A stretch of DNA of 64,000 nt from Paraburkholderia franconis (GCF_009362735.1 NZ_WHNP01000037.1:1-64000); one strand, 5' to 3'; shown: positions 51,199-60,091, numbered from the stretch's first letter. Translations and numbers: made by a program. Notes: a model not told the origin generated them from the letters alone.

Positions 51199-52872
51199 AT
51201 GACGAATACCGAATCAGCTTCCGGCAGTTTGCATTCGCCTCACAACTCTCAGGCCGCGCATGGGTCGACGGCTGCGAGCGTGCCGCACGCCACCGGCGAC
51301 CAGCCGTTCTTCGATCCCGTCGCCTACGGCAACGGGCCCGACGACTCGGTCACCGACACCAGCGAGGGCGCCGCGATCACGAAGCACGCGGTCACGATCG
51401 GCGGCAAGAAGATCAGCTACACGGCAACGGCGGGCCATCTGGTGACGGTCGATCCGTCCAGTTCGCAGCCGAGCGCGAAGATGTTCTACGTCGCGTTCAC
51501 ACAGGACGACCAGAAGGAAGAAACGCGGCCCCTCACTTTCTTCTACAACGGCGGGCCGGGATCGTCGTCGGTGTTCGTGCTGCTCGGGTCGTTCGCGCCG
51601 CGCCGCATCAAGACGTCGATGCCGGGTTTCACGCCGCCCGCGCCGTATCAGATGGAAGACAACCCGGACAGCCTGCTCGACAAGAGCGACCTGGTGTTCA
51701 TCAACCCGGTGGGCACGGGCTACTCGGCTGCCGTCACGCCGCGCAAGAACCGCGACTTCTGGGGCGTCGACCAGGACGCGGATTCGATCAAGCAGTTCAT
51801 CAAACGCTTCCTGACAAAGAACAACCGCTGGAATTCACCGAAATTCCTGTTCGGCGAGTCGTACGGCACGGCGCGCAGCTGCGTGCTCGCGTACAAGCTG
51901 CACGAGGACGGCGTCGATCTGAACGGCGTCACGCTGCAATCGTCGATTCTCGACTACACGCAGGCAGGCAACCCGATCGGCGCGCTGCCCACGGCCGCTG
52001 CGGACGCGTGGTATCACAAGAAGCTCGGCATTGCGCCACGGCCGACGGACCTCGGCCAGTTCGTCGAAGAAGTGGCGCAGTTCGCGCGGACCGACTATCT
52101 GAACGCGCTGCGCAAGTTCCCGACAACCGACAACGCAGTGGTCGAAAAGCTGAGCGAGTACACGGGCATCGACAAGACGACGCTGCTCGCGTGGAGCCTC
52201 GACATCGCCGGCTACGACAGCCGCGGCAATTCGCTGTTCCTGACCACGCTGCTCAAGTCGCAAGGGCTTGCGCTCGGCGCTTATGACGGTCGCGTGACGG
52301 CGATCGAAACGGGCATCGCGGGCAAGATCGACCCGAACTCGGGCGGCAACGATCCGACCATGACGGCCGTCACGGGCGTCTACACGACGATGTGGAACGT
52401 CTATCTGAACGAGCAGCTGAAGTTCACGTCGAACTCGGCGTTCACGGATCTGAACGACCAGGCGTTCAAGTACTGGGACTTCAGCCATTTCGATCCGACG
52501 GGCGAGCAGAAGGGCGTCGACAGCAAGGGCAACATCATCCTGTACACGGCGGGCGATCTCGCGGCCGTGATGGCGCTCAACGTGGACCTGAAGGTACTGT
52601 CGGCGAACGGCTTCTACGATTTCGTCACGCCGTTCTATCAGACGGTGATCGATTTGCAGCAGATGCCGCTTCTCAGCCAGCAGGTGCGGGACAACCTGTC
52701 GGCGCGCTTCTATCCGTCGGGGCATATGGTGTATCTCGACGGCGGCTCGCGCACCGCGCTCAAGGCCGATCTCGCGACGATGTACGAATCGACGGTGAGC
52801 AACACGGAGGCGCTCGGACGCGTACGCGCACTGCAGGCGCGAACGGCAGCGAGGACGCCAGGCACGCACTAG
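51199..52872 (+). CDS. S10 family serine carboxypeptidase
   Basis: 557 residues. PLTFFYNGGPGSSSVFVLLG (oxyanion), VFINPVGTGYSAA, nucleophile Ser221 in FGESYGTARSC, Asp474 in ANGFYDFVTPF and His509 in YPSGHMVYLD form the classic triad. S10 enzymes trim C-terminal residues at acid pH and are rarer in bacteria than in fungi. No signal peptide is apparent. The start at 51199 has GATGGAGCG before it, and an in-frame ATG at 51115 is less likely. It likely works with the preceding endopeptidase. Confidence 0.9.
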   Translation: MTNTESASGSLHSPHNSQAAHGSTAASVPHATGDQPFFDPVAYGNGPDDSVTDTSEGAAITKHAVTIGGKKISYTATAGHLVTVDPSSSQPSAKMFYVAFTQDDQKEETRPLTFFYNGGPGSSSVFVLLGSFAPRRIKTSMPGFTPPAPYQMEDNPDSLLDKSDLVFINPVGTGYSAAVTPRKNRDFWGVDQDADSIKQFIKRFLTKNNRWNSPKFLFGESYGTARSCVLAYKLHEDGVDLNGVTLQSSILDYTQAGNPIGALPTAAADAWYHKKLGIAPRPTDLGQFVEEVAQFARTDYLNALRKFPTTDNAVVEKLSEYTGIDKTTLLAWSLDIAGYDSRGNSLFLTTLLKSQGLALGAYDGRVTAIETGIAGKIDPNSGGNDPTMTAVTGVYTTMWNVYLNEQLKFTSNSAFTDLNDQAFKYWDFSHFDPTGEQKGVDSKGNIILYTAGDLAAVMALNVDLKVLSANGFYDFVTPFYQTVIDLQQMPLLSQQVRDNLSARFYPSGHMVYLDGGSRTALKADLATMYESTVSNTEALGRVRALQARTAARTPGTH

Positions 52873-52936
52873 TGGCCTCTTGGCGTCGTGGCGTTGGCGC
52901 GACTGCGCCGGCGCCGCGTTCGGCGCGCAACGGCAA

Positions 52937-52964
52937 GGGCATCGCGGCATGATTCGCGATGCCC
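52937..52964. terminator. Hairpin after the S53/S10 pair
   Basis: Perfect 10-bp GC-rich stem GGGCATCGCG / CGCGATGCCC with an 8-nt loop, 65 bp past the carboxypeptidase stop. Only a weak T tract follows (TGTCTTTG), so termination may be partial. Confidence 0.5.
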
Positions 52965-53197
52965 GCGATGTCTTTGACGCTCCCGGCATTGAAAAGCCAA
53001 AGCGATTCAAGGCGTATGTATTTACGTCATCCGCCTCGGATGTGTTTTAATTGTCTGCCGAATTAACTCTTCCGCGTCGTGACGACGCGCGCTGATTAAT
53101 GACTGCAGCGAAGGCGAACGCGCTCGACGAGGCGCACACGAGTCGAATCGAATCACCCGCGCGTCGCGCTACGCATGCTGCCGTTGTCGCGCAAACG

Positions 53198-53707
53198 ATG
53201 CGCATGCGCTGCCTCATGCTTGCCGCGATGGTGGCGGGCTTGCATCTGCATGTGCCGATCGCGTTTGCACACGACGCGTCGATGCTCGACGAGCGCGTCA
53301 CACAAGAGACCATCGCCGAAACGATCTGCAGGCCGGGCTACGCTGACACCGTGTCGCCGCCGTTCGACGACCTGATGGCGCACAAGGACCGGCTGCTCTC
53401 CGAGCGTGGCATCGATCCCGACCACGGCACGCGCTATGCGCTGGACCGTCGCGTGCCCGTCGTGCTCGGCGGCTCGCCGGATGCGCCGGACAATCTTGAT
53501 CTTCTGCCGTGGGGCGGGCATCGCGGGGAGCGCCGCAAGGAGCTGCTGACCGCGAAGCTCAAGCGCTGCGTCTGCGAAGGGCGCATGTCGCTGAGCAACG
53601 CGCAGGCCGCCATCGCGGGCAACTGGTCCGCTCACTATGCGGGCTTCGGCAGCGCGCCTTGCGGCGACGATCGAGGCGTCGCGCTCAGCGGCAACGATGG
53701 CTCCTGA
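53198..53707 (+). CDS. Exported HNH-like-fold protein with degenerate active site
   Basis: 169 residues. A signal peptide (MRMRCLMLAAMVAGLHLHVP, cleavage near AFA) precedes TICRPGYADTVSPPFDD. The core LDRRVPVVLGGSPDAPDNLD then KLKRCVCEGRMSLSNAQAAIAGNW follows a bacterial family whose usual motif is DHLIPLELGG. Here the His is Arg (DRRVPV), so nuclease activity is doubtful. Frame open from 53099; ATG 53198 is chosen for the signal peptide. Confidence 0.55.
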   Translation: MRMRCLMLAAMVAGLHLHVPIAFAHDASMLDERVTQETIAETICRPGYADTVSPPFDDLMAHKDRLLSERGIDPDHGTRYALDRRVPVVLGGSPDAPDNLDLLPWGGHRGERRKELLTAKLKRCVCEGRMSLSNAQAAIAGNWSAHYAGFGSAPCGDDRGVALSGNDGS

Positions 53708-53791
53708 GGCTCGCTGCATCGGCGGCTGGACGCGAGCCCGCCTTCCCGGCGGCCGGAACACCGGCGAACCGTCTCTTTCTGGAGAATCGAC

Positions 53792-54151
53792 ATGAAGCAA
53801 CTCATTCGCGCAACTGTCGTGGCCGTCGTGGCCACGCTCGGCTGTCTTGCCGCCAGCCACGCCGCGTTCGCCGTGACGCCGTCGCCGTGCGGCAAGGACG
53901 ACGTATTGCAGATTCGCGGCGATACGCCCGGCGCGATCAGCTACGACGTGTACAGCCAGCTGCGGCCCCTTACAGCGCGGCGTCTCGCGCTCTTTCAGGA
54001 AGCGGGCACCGTGAAGCGTCTGCCTGACGGGCTCGACGTGTGCGAGATCACCGATGACGGCGTCGCCGATCCGACAGCCGTGCTCGTGCACGTGCCGCGA
54101 GGCAAGATGGCGTGGTGGGTGAGTGCGGCGAACGTCGAAGACGCTGATTGA
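53792..54151 (+). CDS. Small exported hypothetical protein
   Basis: 119 residues. A signal peptide (MKQLIRATVVAVVATLGCLA, cleavage near AAFA) precedes a mature domain with two Cys (PSPCGKDDV, LDVCEITDD) that may form a disulfide. Sequence ends VPRGKMAWWVSAANVED. CTGGAGAATCGAC is the ribosome site. No family recognised. It may be co-transcribed with the preceding exported protein. Confidence 0.65.
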   Translation: MKQLIRATVVAVVATLGCLAASHAAFAVTPSPCGKDDVLQIRGDTPGAISYDVYSQLRPLTARRLALFQEAGTVKRLPDGLDVCEITDDGVADPTAVLVHVPRGKMAWWVSAANVEDAD

Positions 54152-54240
54152 ATTCGCCGGCGGCCCGAGAGTCGTTTGCTGCGTGGTGCGAATATGGCTA
54201 CGCTGGGAGACTGCAAGTCGAGGTCGACAGCCTTGCATTG

Positions 54241-54400
54241 GACCAGAGCAAGTGCTCTGCATGGGGCTGGAGCAAGTGCTAAAGCACTAACTCTGGTCGA
54301 CCGCTCTGCGTGGGAGCAGAGTAGGTGCTCTGCATGGGGCTGGAGTAAGTGCTAAAGCACTAACTCCAGCCGACAGCTAAAGCGCCAACTCTGGTCGACA
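54241..54400. repeat. Imperfect 74-bp-period repeat with nested hairpins
   Basis: A roughly 40-bp unit starting TGCTCTGCATGGGGCTGGAG occurs at 54253-54292 and 54327-54366. Each contains the palindrome AGTGCTAAAGCACT. GACCAGAG at 54241 pairs with CTCTGGTC at 54291-54298. A third, shorter relative (AACTCTGGTCGACAGC) ends the block. It precedes the RRM gene, so it may be a structured leader or a dispersed repeat. Confidence 0.75.
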
Positions 54401-54457
54401 GCAAAACCATGAATCGCTGGGGCTGCGTGACCATCATCAACGGAGGGCGTCGCGCGT

Positions 54458-54739
54458 ATGAAGATCATCGTGTGGAACATTCCCGAGTCCTGCTCCGAGC
54501 AGGAAGTGCGCGATTTTCTCGGCCGCGAGCTCGGCCATTATGCAAAAGAGATCGAAGTGTTCGAGCAGGGCACGCCGAACGCCTATGCGAACGTGGACGT
54601 CGATGCCGACGAACCGTATGTCGCCGATATCATCGCGCAGCAGTTCAACGGCAAGCTCCTGGGCGGCGTTCCGCTGCAGGTCAGCGCCGTGCCGTTCGGT
54701 GCCAACGAGACGCCGCCGACGCCGCCGCGTCGCGAATAG
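54458..54739 (+). CDS. RRM-type RNA-binding protein
   Basis: 93 residues forming one RRM-like domain: RNP2-like MKIIVWNIPESCSEQEVRDF, RNP1-like AYANVDVDADEPYVA, and a closing GGVPLQVSAVPFG strand, then a Pro-rich tail. The RNP1 aromatic pattern is weak (Tyr but few basic residues), so RNA affinity is uncertain. GGAGGGCG lies upstream of ATG 54458. It ends 36 bp from the convergent nadE. Confidence 0.7.
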   Translation: MKIIVWNIPESCSEQEVRDFLGRELGHYAKEIEVFEQGTPNAYANVDVDADEPYVADIIAQQFNGKLLGGVPLQVSAVPFGANETPPTPPRRE

Positions 54740-54774
54740 CGTCCGCACGCGGCTCCGCGAAACGAAACGCGCAC

Positions 54775-55611
54775 TCAGCCGAACGGCGTATAAGGCAGCG
54801 CGCGCTTGTGGTGGGTGCTCTCGTAGAAGCGCATGACGGTTTCGAATACCGCTTCGCTGATGGGCTTGCCTTCGAGGAAATCGTCGATGTCGTCGTAGCG
54901 GATGCCGTATGCGTCCTCGTCCGGACGTTGAGGTCGCAACATCTCGAGGTCGGCCGTCGGCACCTTGTGCGCGAGTGCGTCGCTGGCGCCGAGCGCAGCA
55001 GCGAGCGCGCGCACGCGCCGCTTGTTCAGGCCCGCGAGCGGCAGCACGTCGGCGCCGCCGTCGCCGAACTTCGTAAAGAAACCCATCACCGATTCCGCCG
55101 CGTGATCCGTGCCGATCACGATGCCGTGCCGCGCGCTCGCTGCCGCGTACTGCGCGATCATCCGCTCGCGCGCCTTGATGTTGCCGTGCACGAAGTCCCG
55201 TTGCGAATCATCGTCAAAGCGCAAGCCGCTCGCAAGCAGCGAATCGAGCATCGCGTCGGCGGCGGGGCGGATGTCGACGGTCAGCGTTTCGTCGGCGCGG
55301 ATGAACGCGAGCGATTGCTGCGCATCCGTCTCGTCGTGCTGGACGCCGTGAGGCAAACGCATCGCGACGAAGCGCGCTTCGTACCGCGTGCTGCGCAGCC
55401 GCTCCACCGCGAGTTGCGCAAGGCGACCCGCCGTCAATGAATCGACGCCGCCGCTGATGCCGAGCACATAGGTCGACAGTCCGCTTGCGCGAAGGTAGTC
55501 GGCGAGAAACGCGACGCGCTGCTCGACCTCGTGCGCGGCATCGAACGTGCCGGCAACGTGCAGTTCCGCTGCGATCCGCCGCTGACGCGCGGCGCGTTCG
55601 TGCTGGTCCAT
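54775..55611 (-). CDS. nadE: NH3-dependent NAD+ synthetase
   Basis: 278 residues, the size of single-domain ammonia-dependent NadE. The PP-loop is VLGISGGVDSLTAGRLAQ, and VIGTDHAAESVMGFFTKFGDGGADVLPLAGL, KVPTADL and DEDAYGIRYDDIDDFLEG are family markers. It converts deamido-NAD to NAD with ATP and ammonia in the cytoplasm. It is monocistronic as far as seen. Confidence 0.93.
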   Translation of the reverse strand: MDQHERAARQRRIAAELHVAGTFDAAHEVEQRVAFLADYLRASGLSTYVLGISGGVDSLTAGRLAQLAVERLRSTRYEARFVAMRLPHGVQHDETDAQQSLAFIRADETLTVDIRPAADAMLDSLLASGLRFDDDSQRDFVHGNIKARERMIAQYAAASARHGIVIGTDHAAESVMGFFTKFGDGGADVLPLAGLNKRRVRALAAALGASDALAHKVPTADLEMLRPQRPDEDAYGIRYDDIDDFLEGKPISEAVFETVMRFYESTHHKRALPYTPFG

Positions 55612-55906
55612 CGAAGCCCCCTGAAAAGCGCGCTCACATGAGCGTCGATGATTGCATGAATGCGCCTGATTGGGTGCGCCATCATGCGTTGTCTGGTTTA
55701 ATGTCGAATAACCATGATCAAATCTCGACGATTAAGGCTTTAAATCGATGATGCATGGCCGTCAATCATCGCAAGGCACTGCGTTATACGTTTGTCATTT
55801 TGCAGCAGGCGGGATCCGGGCGTGTCGCCGCCGAATCCAGAAACGCCCGGCGGCACGCCACAAGCGGCTGTGCGGGTTGGGCAACAAGCAGTGATGTTCG
55901 ATCACA
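55612..55906. other. Intergenic region between nadE and the L,D-transpeptidase
   Basis: 295 bp between divergent genes, no frame supported. An AT-rich patch around 55695-55755 probably holds the promoters. No strong inverted repeat was recognised. Confidence 0.35.
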
Positions 55907-56980
55907 ATGAACAGCAAAAAAGAGAACATGGCAGTTTGTCCGCCTGCACGAGAGAGGGCGGATTCACAAAACGATGAAGAGCGCAATGTCGACGGGGCGA
56001 GGCGAAGCGGGAAGATCGCGGGAACGCGGCGGCGTGCGCGCCTCGTCGCGGCGCGATTCGCGTTGAGCTTTTTCTCTGCGTCGGCTGTGGCCGTGCCGGC
56101 GTTCGTCGCAAGTCTCCATGCCGCTCATGCTGCCGATGCGCTGCAAGATCCGGCGAATCCCGCCGTCGATGCGTCGGCCGTCGCGGCGCGCGATGCCGCA
56201 GGTGGCGCGGACCCGCGCCGCGCGCTGTTGATGCGCAATGCGTTCGCGCGTGACGTGACGCGCCGTCTGAAGGTGCCCGTCGCCGAGCAGCGCGCGTATG
56301 GCGATCGCGTGCAACAGGCGCTCGAGGAGAACGAGCTTGGGAATCTGTCGGGCGAGTATGTGGTGCTCGTCGATCGCAACGAGAACGTGCAGGCGCTCTT
56401 CATCTACTTTCGTGCGATACCCGCCGACACGTGGCAGATGATCGGTGCATCGCCCGTCGCGACGGGACGGCCGGGCCAGTACGATCACTTCATCACGCCG
56501 CTCGGCGTGTTCGAGCACACGCCGGACAACATGGATTTCCGCGCGGAAGGCACGATGAACGAGAACGGCATCCGTGGCTACGGCACGCACGACATGCGCA
56601 TCTTCGACCTGGGCTGGGCGCAGGCCGAGCGCGGCTGGGGCAAGGGCGGCATCTCGCAGATGCGCTTTCAGATGCACGCGACCGATCCCGACAAGCTCGA
56701 ACCGATTCTCGGCATCCGGCACTCGAAAGGCTGCGTGCGGATGCCGGCGTCGCTGAACGTGTTTCTCGATCACTACGGCATTCTCGATCGTGAATACGAG
56801 GCGCTCGTCGACGAAGGCCGGTCGCTGTGGGTGCTGCATTCGGATCGCGTCGCGACGCCGTGGGCGGGACGCTACATCGTCGTCGTCGATTCGCAGCGCA
56901 AGGCGCGGCCCGTCTGGTCGCCGCCGCCGAGCAGGAAGGTCCGCGCAAAGGTGCCGCCTAACGCCGATACGGCCGATTGA
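55907..56980 (+). CDS. L,D-transpeptidase (YkuD) family protein
   Basis: 357 residues. After a basic leader there is a membrane or signal segment (about 48-75, ALSFFSASAVAVPAFVASLH). The YkuD domain has VVLVDRNENVQALFIYF, TPLGVFEHTPDNMDF, FQMHATDPDKLEPILG and the catalytic His272/Cys276 in RHSKGCVRMP. It acts in the periplasm on peptidoglycan cross-links or lipoprotein attachment. An in-frame ATG at 55928 is also possible. Confidence 0.85.
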   Translation: MNSKKENMAVCPPARERADSQNDEERNVDGARRSGKIAGTRRRARLVAARFALSFFSASAVAVPAFVASLHAAHAADALQDPANPAVDASAVAARDAAGGADPRRALLMRNAFARDVTRRLKVPVAEQRAYGDRVQQALEENELGNLSGEYVVLVDRNENVQALFIYFRAIPADTWQMIGASPVATGRPGQYDHFITPLGVFEHTPDNMDFRAEGTMNENGIRGYGTHDMRIFDLGWAQAERGWGKGGISQMRFQMHATDPDKLEPILGIRHSKGCVRMPASLNVFLDHYGILDREYEALVDEGRSLWVLHSDRVATPWAGRYIVVVDSQRKARPVWSPPPSRKVRAKVPPNADTAD

Positions 56981-57035
56981 CGCCGGGCGGCCCCTCGGCG
57001 GTGCATCGCGGCCGCCTTTGCGCAATTACGGCCGA

Positions 57036-57133
57036 GCAATCACGACCACGCGATCAAGACCGCGCGATCACGACCACGCGATCACGACCACGCAACCAAA
57101 GCCACGCAATCACAACCACGCAATCACAACCGC
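57036..57133. repeat. 14-bp tandem repeat array, 7 units
   Basis: Seven contiguous 14-bp units based on GCGATCACGACCAC, with A/G and C/A substitutions (GCAATCACAACCAC and others). The array fills the gap between the convergent L,D-transpeptidase and EamA genes and ends 18 bp before the latter's stop. Confidence 0.9.
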
Positions 57134-57151
57134 GCGTTCGCGGCAGCCTAT

Positions 57152-58024
57152 TCACGACCGCGCGAGCAACACGCCGATCAGCGCGACGACAAAGCCCGCC
57201 ACTTGCACAACAGTCAGCGTTTCGCCGAACCCGACGTAGCCTTCGACGGCCGCGAGTGGCGGCGCGAGAAAGAGCAGCGCCGTCGCGCGCGACGCGTCGC
57301 CGCGCCGGACCATCCAGACGAGCAGCGTGACGCTCACGCCCGACAGCATCACGATGCCCCACGCCAGCGACACCCACAGCGTCGGCGACGGAATCCATTT
57401 GTGCTCGCCGAGCGCCAGCGCGAACACGAGCACGACGATGGCCGCGCCGAAGTTCTGCACGGCGCTTGCACTGCGGATATCGGCTTTCGATAGCGACGTC
57501 TTCTGGATCAGCGTGCCCGCCGTGATCGCGCAAACGGCGAGTATCGACACGGCGACGACCAGCCACTGAGGCGCATCGCCCTGCGCGACGCTCAAGTCCG
57601 TGGTCGCCAGCTTCGGCTCCAGCACGAGCGCGACGCCTGCGAGGCCGAGCAGCATCCCGGTCCAGCCGCGCGCGGACAGACGCTCGCCGAACAGCGGCGC
57701 GGCGACGGCGGCTGTCAGAAGCGGCTGCAATGCGCCGAGCAGTGCCATGATGCCCGCGCTCATGCCTTGCGCGACGGCCCAGTAGCCTGCGCCCAGATAG
57801 ACGCCTTGCAGCAGCGCGCCTGCGATCAGGTGCTTGCCGAGCGCGCGGCCCGTCGGCCATTCGACGCGCGCCAGCAGCGCGGCTGCCATGAACAGCAGCG
57901 CGGTGCCGCCGAAGCGCGCGAGCAGGAAGAGATTCGGATCGGCGTAAGGCTTGATCGCGCGGGCGACCACGAAGCCCGTCGACCACAGGACGACGAACAC
58001 GACTGCATTGAGGAAAGCCAGCAT
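57152..58024 (-). CDS. EamA/DMT-family transporter
   Basis: 290 residues and ten predicted helices in two EamA repeats: VVFVVLWSTGFVVARAIKPY, GVYLGAGYWAVAQGMSAGIMA then, in the second half, AVCAITAGTLIQK and GVSVTLLVWMVRRGDASRATA. It probably exports a metabolite, and its cargo is unknown. Tandem repeats flank it on both sides. Confidence 0.87.
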   Translation of the reverse strand: MLAFLNAVVFVVLWSTGFVVARAIKPYADPNLFLLARFGGTALLFMAAALLARVEWPTGRALGKHLIAGALLQGVYLGAGYWAVAQGMSAGIMALLGALQPLLTAAVAAPLFGERLSARGWTGMLLGLAGVALVLEPKLATTDLSVAQGDAPQWLVVAVSILAVCAITAGTLIQKTSLSKADIRSASAVQNFGAAIVVLVFALALGEHKWIPSPTLWVSLAWGIVMLSGVSVTLLVWMVRRGDASRATALLFLAPPLAAVEGYVGFGETLTVVQVAGFVVALIGVLLARS

Positions 58025-58102
58025 CGGAAAGCATGGGAAGCGGACGAAGCCCGCAGTATCGGTGCAGGAGCGGTGAGCCGTCTTGTTCCAGGCTGCATTG
58101 GC

Positions 58103-58193
58103 GCGAACCGTCGCGAACCGTGCGAACCGTGCGAACCGTGCGAACCGCGCGAACCGCGCGAACCGTGCGAACCGTGCGAACCATACGAACCGT
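58103..58193. repeat. 9-bp tandem repeat array, about 10 units
   Basis: Units of GCGAACCGT (variants ending CGC, CAT; first unit has one extra base) run head to tail between the UbiB-like gene's stop and the EamA start, about 80 bp upstream of the latter. The copies would be read through by any UbiB-EamA co-transcript. Confidence 0.88.
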
Positions 58194-58242
58194 CGCGCGC
58201 GTGCGGCCTATGCGCCAATCAGCGCCAATCAGTTCGCGCCGC

Positions 58243-59799
58243 TCAATACGTGAGCAGCACCGCCACCGCGCCGAGCATCCCGCCGCAAATCGTGCATGCC
58301 CATAGCAGCACACGCGTTCTGCGATATTCGGTCAGCACGTCGCTGACAAGCTGCGCCTGTTGCCTCGCGTTCGCCGCTTCGTGCTGATGTTGCAGATAAC
58401 GCACGGCGAGTTGCGGAATGCGCGGCACCAGATGCGCGAGATGCGGCAGTTCCTGCGCGATGTGTCTGACCCAGCCGCGATGGTCGAACTCGCGGCGCGC
58501 GAGCGTCGCCAGCACCGAGCGCGCGATCTTCCACGAATCGACGCCCGGATGCAGCGCGTTCGCGAGCATCTCGGCCTGCTCGAACGTGCGTTGCGCGGCG
58601 GCGAGGCGCGGCGGCACGTCGCCGCCGAACGGACGCACGGCGAACAGCAGATGATGGAACAACGCGCCCGCCGAGCGCTCGTTCGATTGCGGCGCGAAGT
58701 GCGCTTCGGCGCGCGTGCGCAGCTCGGCTTCGAGCTTCTCGGGGCGCGTGTCGCTCGACACGTGCCCGGCTTCGTGATGCAGATGCGCGAGCCGTCCGTA
58801 ATCCTGGTCGAAGAGGGCCGTCGCGCCTTGCACGAAGAACTCGCGCTCGTGCGTCGACAGGCTCGACATCACCGCGAAGTCCGCGAGCACGATACGGCCG
58901 AGCGTGTCCGGCTCGATGCTCACGCGCACGCGGCGCGCATCGAGCGTCGCGTGGAAGAAGCCGTGCTCGAACGCCTGTTCGGTGACGACTTCGATGATGT
59001 GCTCGGCAAGCGGCACCAGCTTCACACCGCGCGCCGACAGACCCGCGAGATCCAGCGCGGGCAGCGACTCGACATGCTGCATCGCGAGCGTGCGGTCGGT
59101 GCAGAGCTCCCAGATCACGACGGGAATCGCAAGGCGCCGGTCGTCTGCGAAGTGATGCGCGGTCTGGCTCAGGTTCGCGGCCTCGGCGCGCAGATCGAAG
59201 CGCCGCAGAACGTCCTGCGTGAAGGCGTCCGCCATGTCGCGCAGCCGCAGACGCCGCGCGTTCTTCGACAGCTTCTCCATCCAGCGCGCGACCCAGCGCA
59301 GCAACGCGGCTTCATCGGCGATTTCCTGGATCTGCTTGGCGCGCACGAGCTTGATCGCGATGTCGCGATGTCCGTTGATCGGCTCGGCGAGGCGTCCGAC
59401 ATGCGTCTGCTCGGCAAAGCCGTTGCGCGCGGGTGTCAGGTCGATCGACGCGAAGAGCGTCGATACGGGACGGCCGAGTGCCGCGGCAATCGCCTGTTCG
59501 ACTTCGTTCGGCGGCAATGGCGTTTCGAGGTGGCCGACGGCGTCGATCGCGTCGTGCAGCGTGCCCGTCGCGAGTTCCGGGCGGCGCGCGAGCGCTTCGG
59601 CGAAAGCGCTCGCGAGCGGGCCGAGATTGGGCAGCGCGCGATGCACGCCGGCCCGCGCGCCCGGTGACGCGTGCACACGCGATGCGAGCGTGACGAACCA
59701 GTGCAGCTTGTGATGTTCGGGCGCGGCGAGCCAGACGAGACGCGCGCCGTAGCGCAGCGTGTGGAACAGCAGTCGTAGTCGGCGAAACAGGGGAGGCAT
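58243..59799 (-). CDS. Divergent ABC1/UbiB-like kinase-fold protein
   Basis: 518 residues with UbiB-like organisation: IAIKLVRAKQIQEIADEAAL (Lys150), RFDLRAEAANLSQ, a LADFAVMSSL metal-loop equivalent and a C-terminal membrane helix (VLLWACTICGGMLGAVAVLL). The family's KxGQ motif is absent (NLGPLASAFAEAL), and the HADPHPGN catalytic loop reads HATLDARRV. It therefore looks like a catalytically dead or repurposed paralogue of the ubiquinone-biosynthesis UbiB. The start at 59799 begins PLFRRLRLLF; the longer frame to 59922 is less likely. Confidence 0.75.
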   Translation of the reverse strand: MPPLFRRLRLLFHTLRYGARLVWLAAPEHHKLHWFVTLASRVHASPGARAGVHRALPNLGPLASAFAEALARRPELATGTLHDAIDAVGHLETPLPPNEVEQAIAAALGRPVSTLFASIDLTPARNGFAEQTHVGRLAEPINGHRDIAIKLVRAKQIQEIADEAALLRWVARWMEKLSKNARRLRLRDMADAFTQDVLRRFDLRAEAANLSQTAHHFADDRRLAIPVVIWELCTDRTLAMQHVESLPALDLAGLSARGVKLVPLAEHIIEVVTEQAFEHGFFHATLDARRVRVSIEPDTLGRIVLADFAVMSSLSTHEREFFVQGATALFDQDYGRLAHLHHEAGHVSSDTRPEKLEAELRTRAEAHFAPQSNERSAGALFHHLLFAVRPFGGDVPPRLAAAQRTFEQAEMLANALHPGVDSWKIARSVLATLARREFDHRGWVRHIAQELPHLAHLVPRIPQLAVRYLQHQHEAANARQQAQLVSDVLTEYRRTRVLLWACTICGGMLGAVAVLLTY

Positions 59800-60091
59800 C
59801 GGCGGATCGTTCGGCAGGACGCATCGGCGATGCGTGAAAAGACCGCTCAGATTAGCAGGGATGCGCCGCCGGGAACACCCGCACGGCGATTGCCGCGCGC
59901 CGGATGCGGCGGGCATCGGCATATGGCCAGCGTCGGCATACGATCAGCCGACAGGCGCTGCTCCGCCTGCAAGCCTTTCGTTACATTCCGTCCGCGTCGG
60001 ATTCCCATGCGTAATACAATACCCGCGACAATCCGGCGGGCCGATCCCATCCCTGAACCCATGCTCGCCGCCTCGCGGCGGCCACCAACCA

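Noticed and set aside
58360..59667. 435-codon plus-strand open frame
   Set aside because: Antisense to the UbiB-like gene and arginine-rich.
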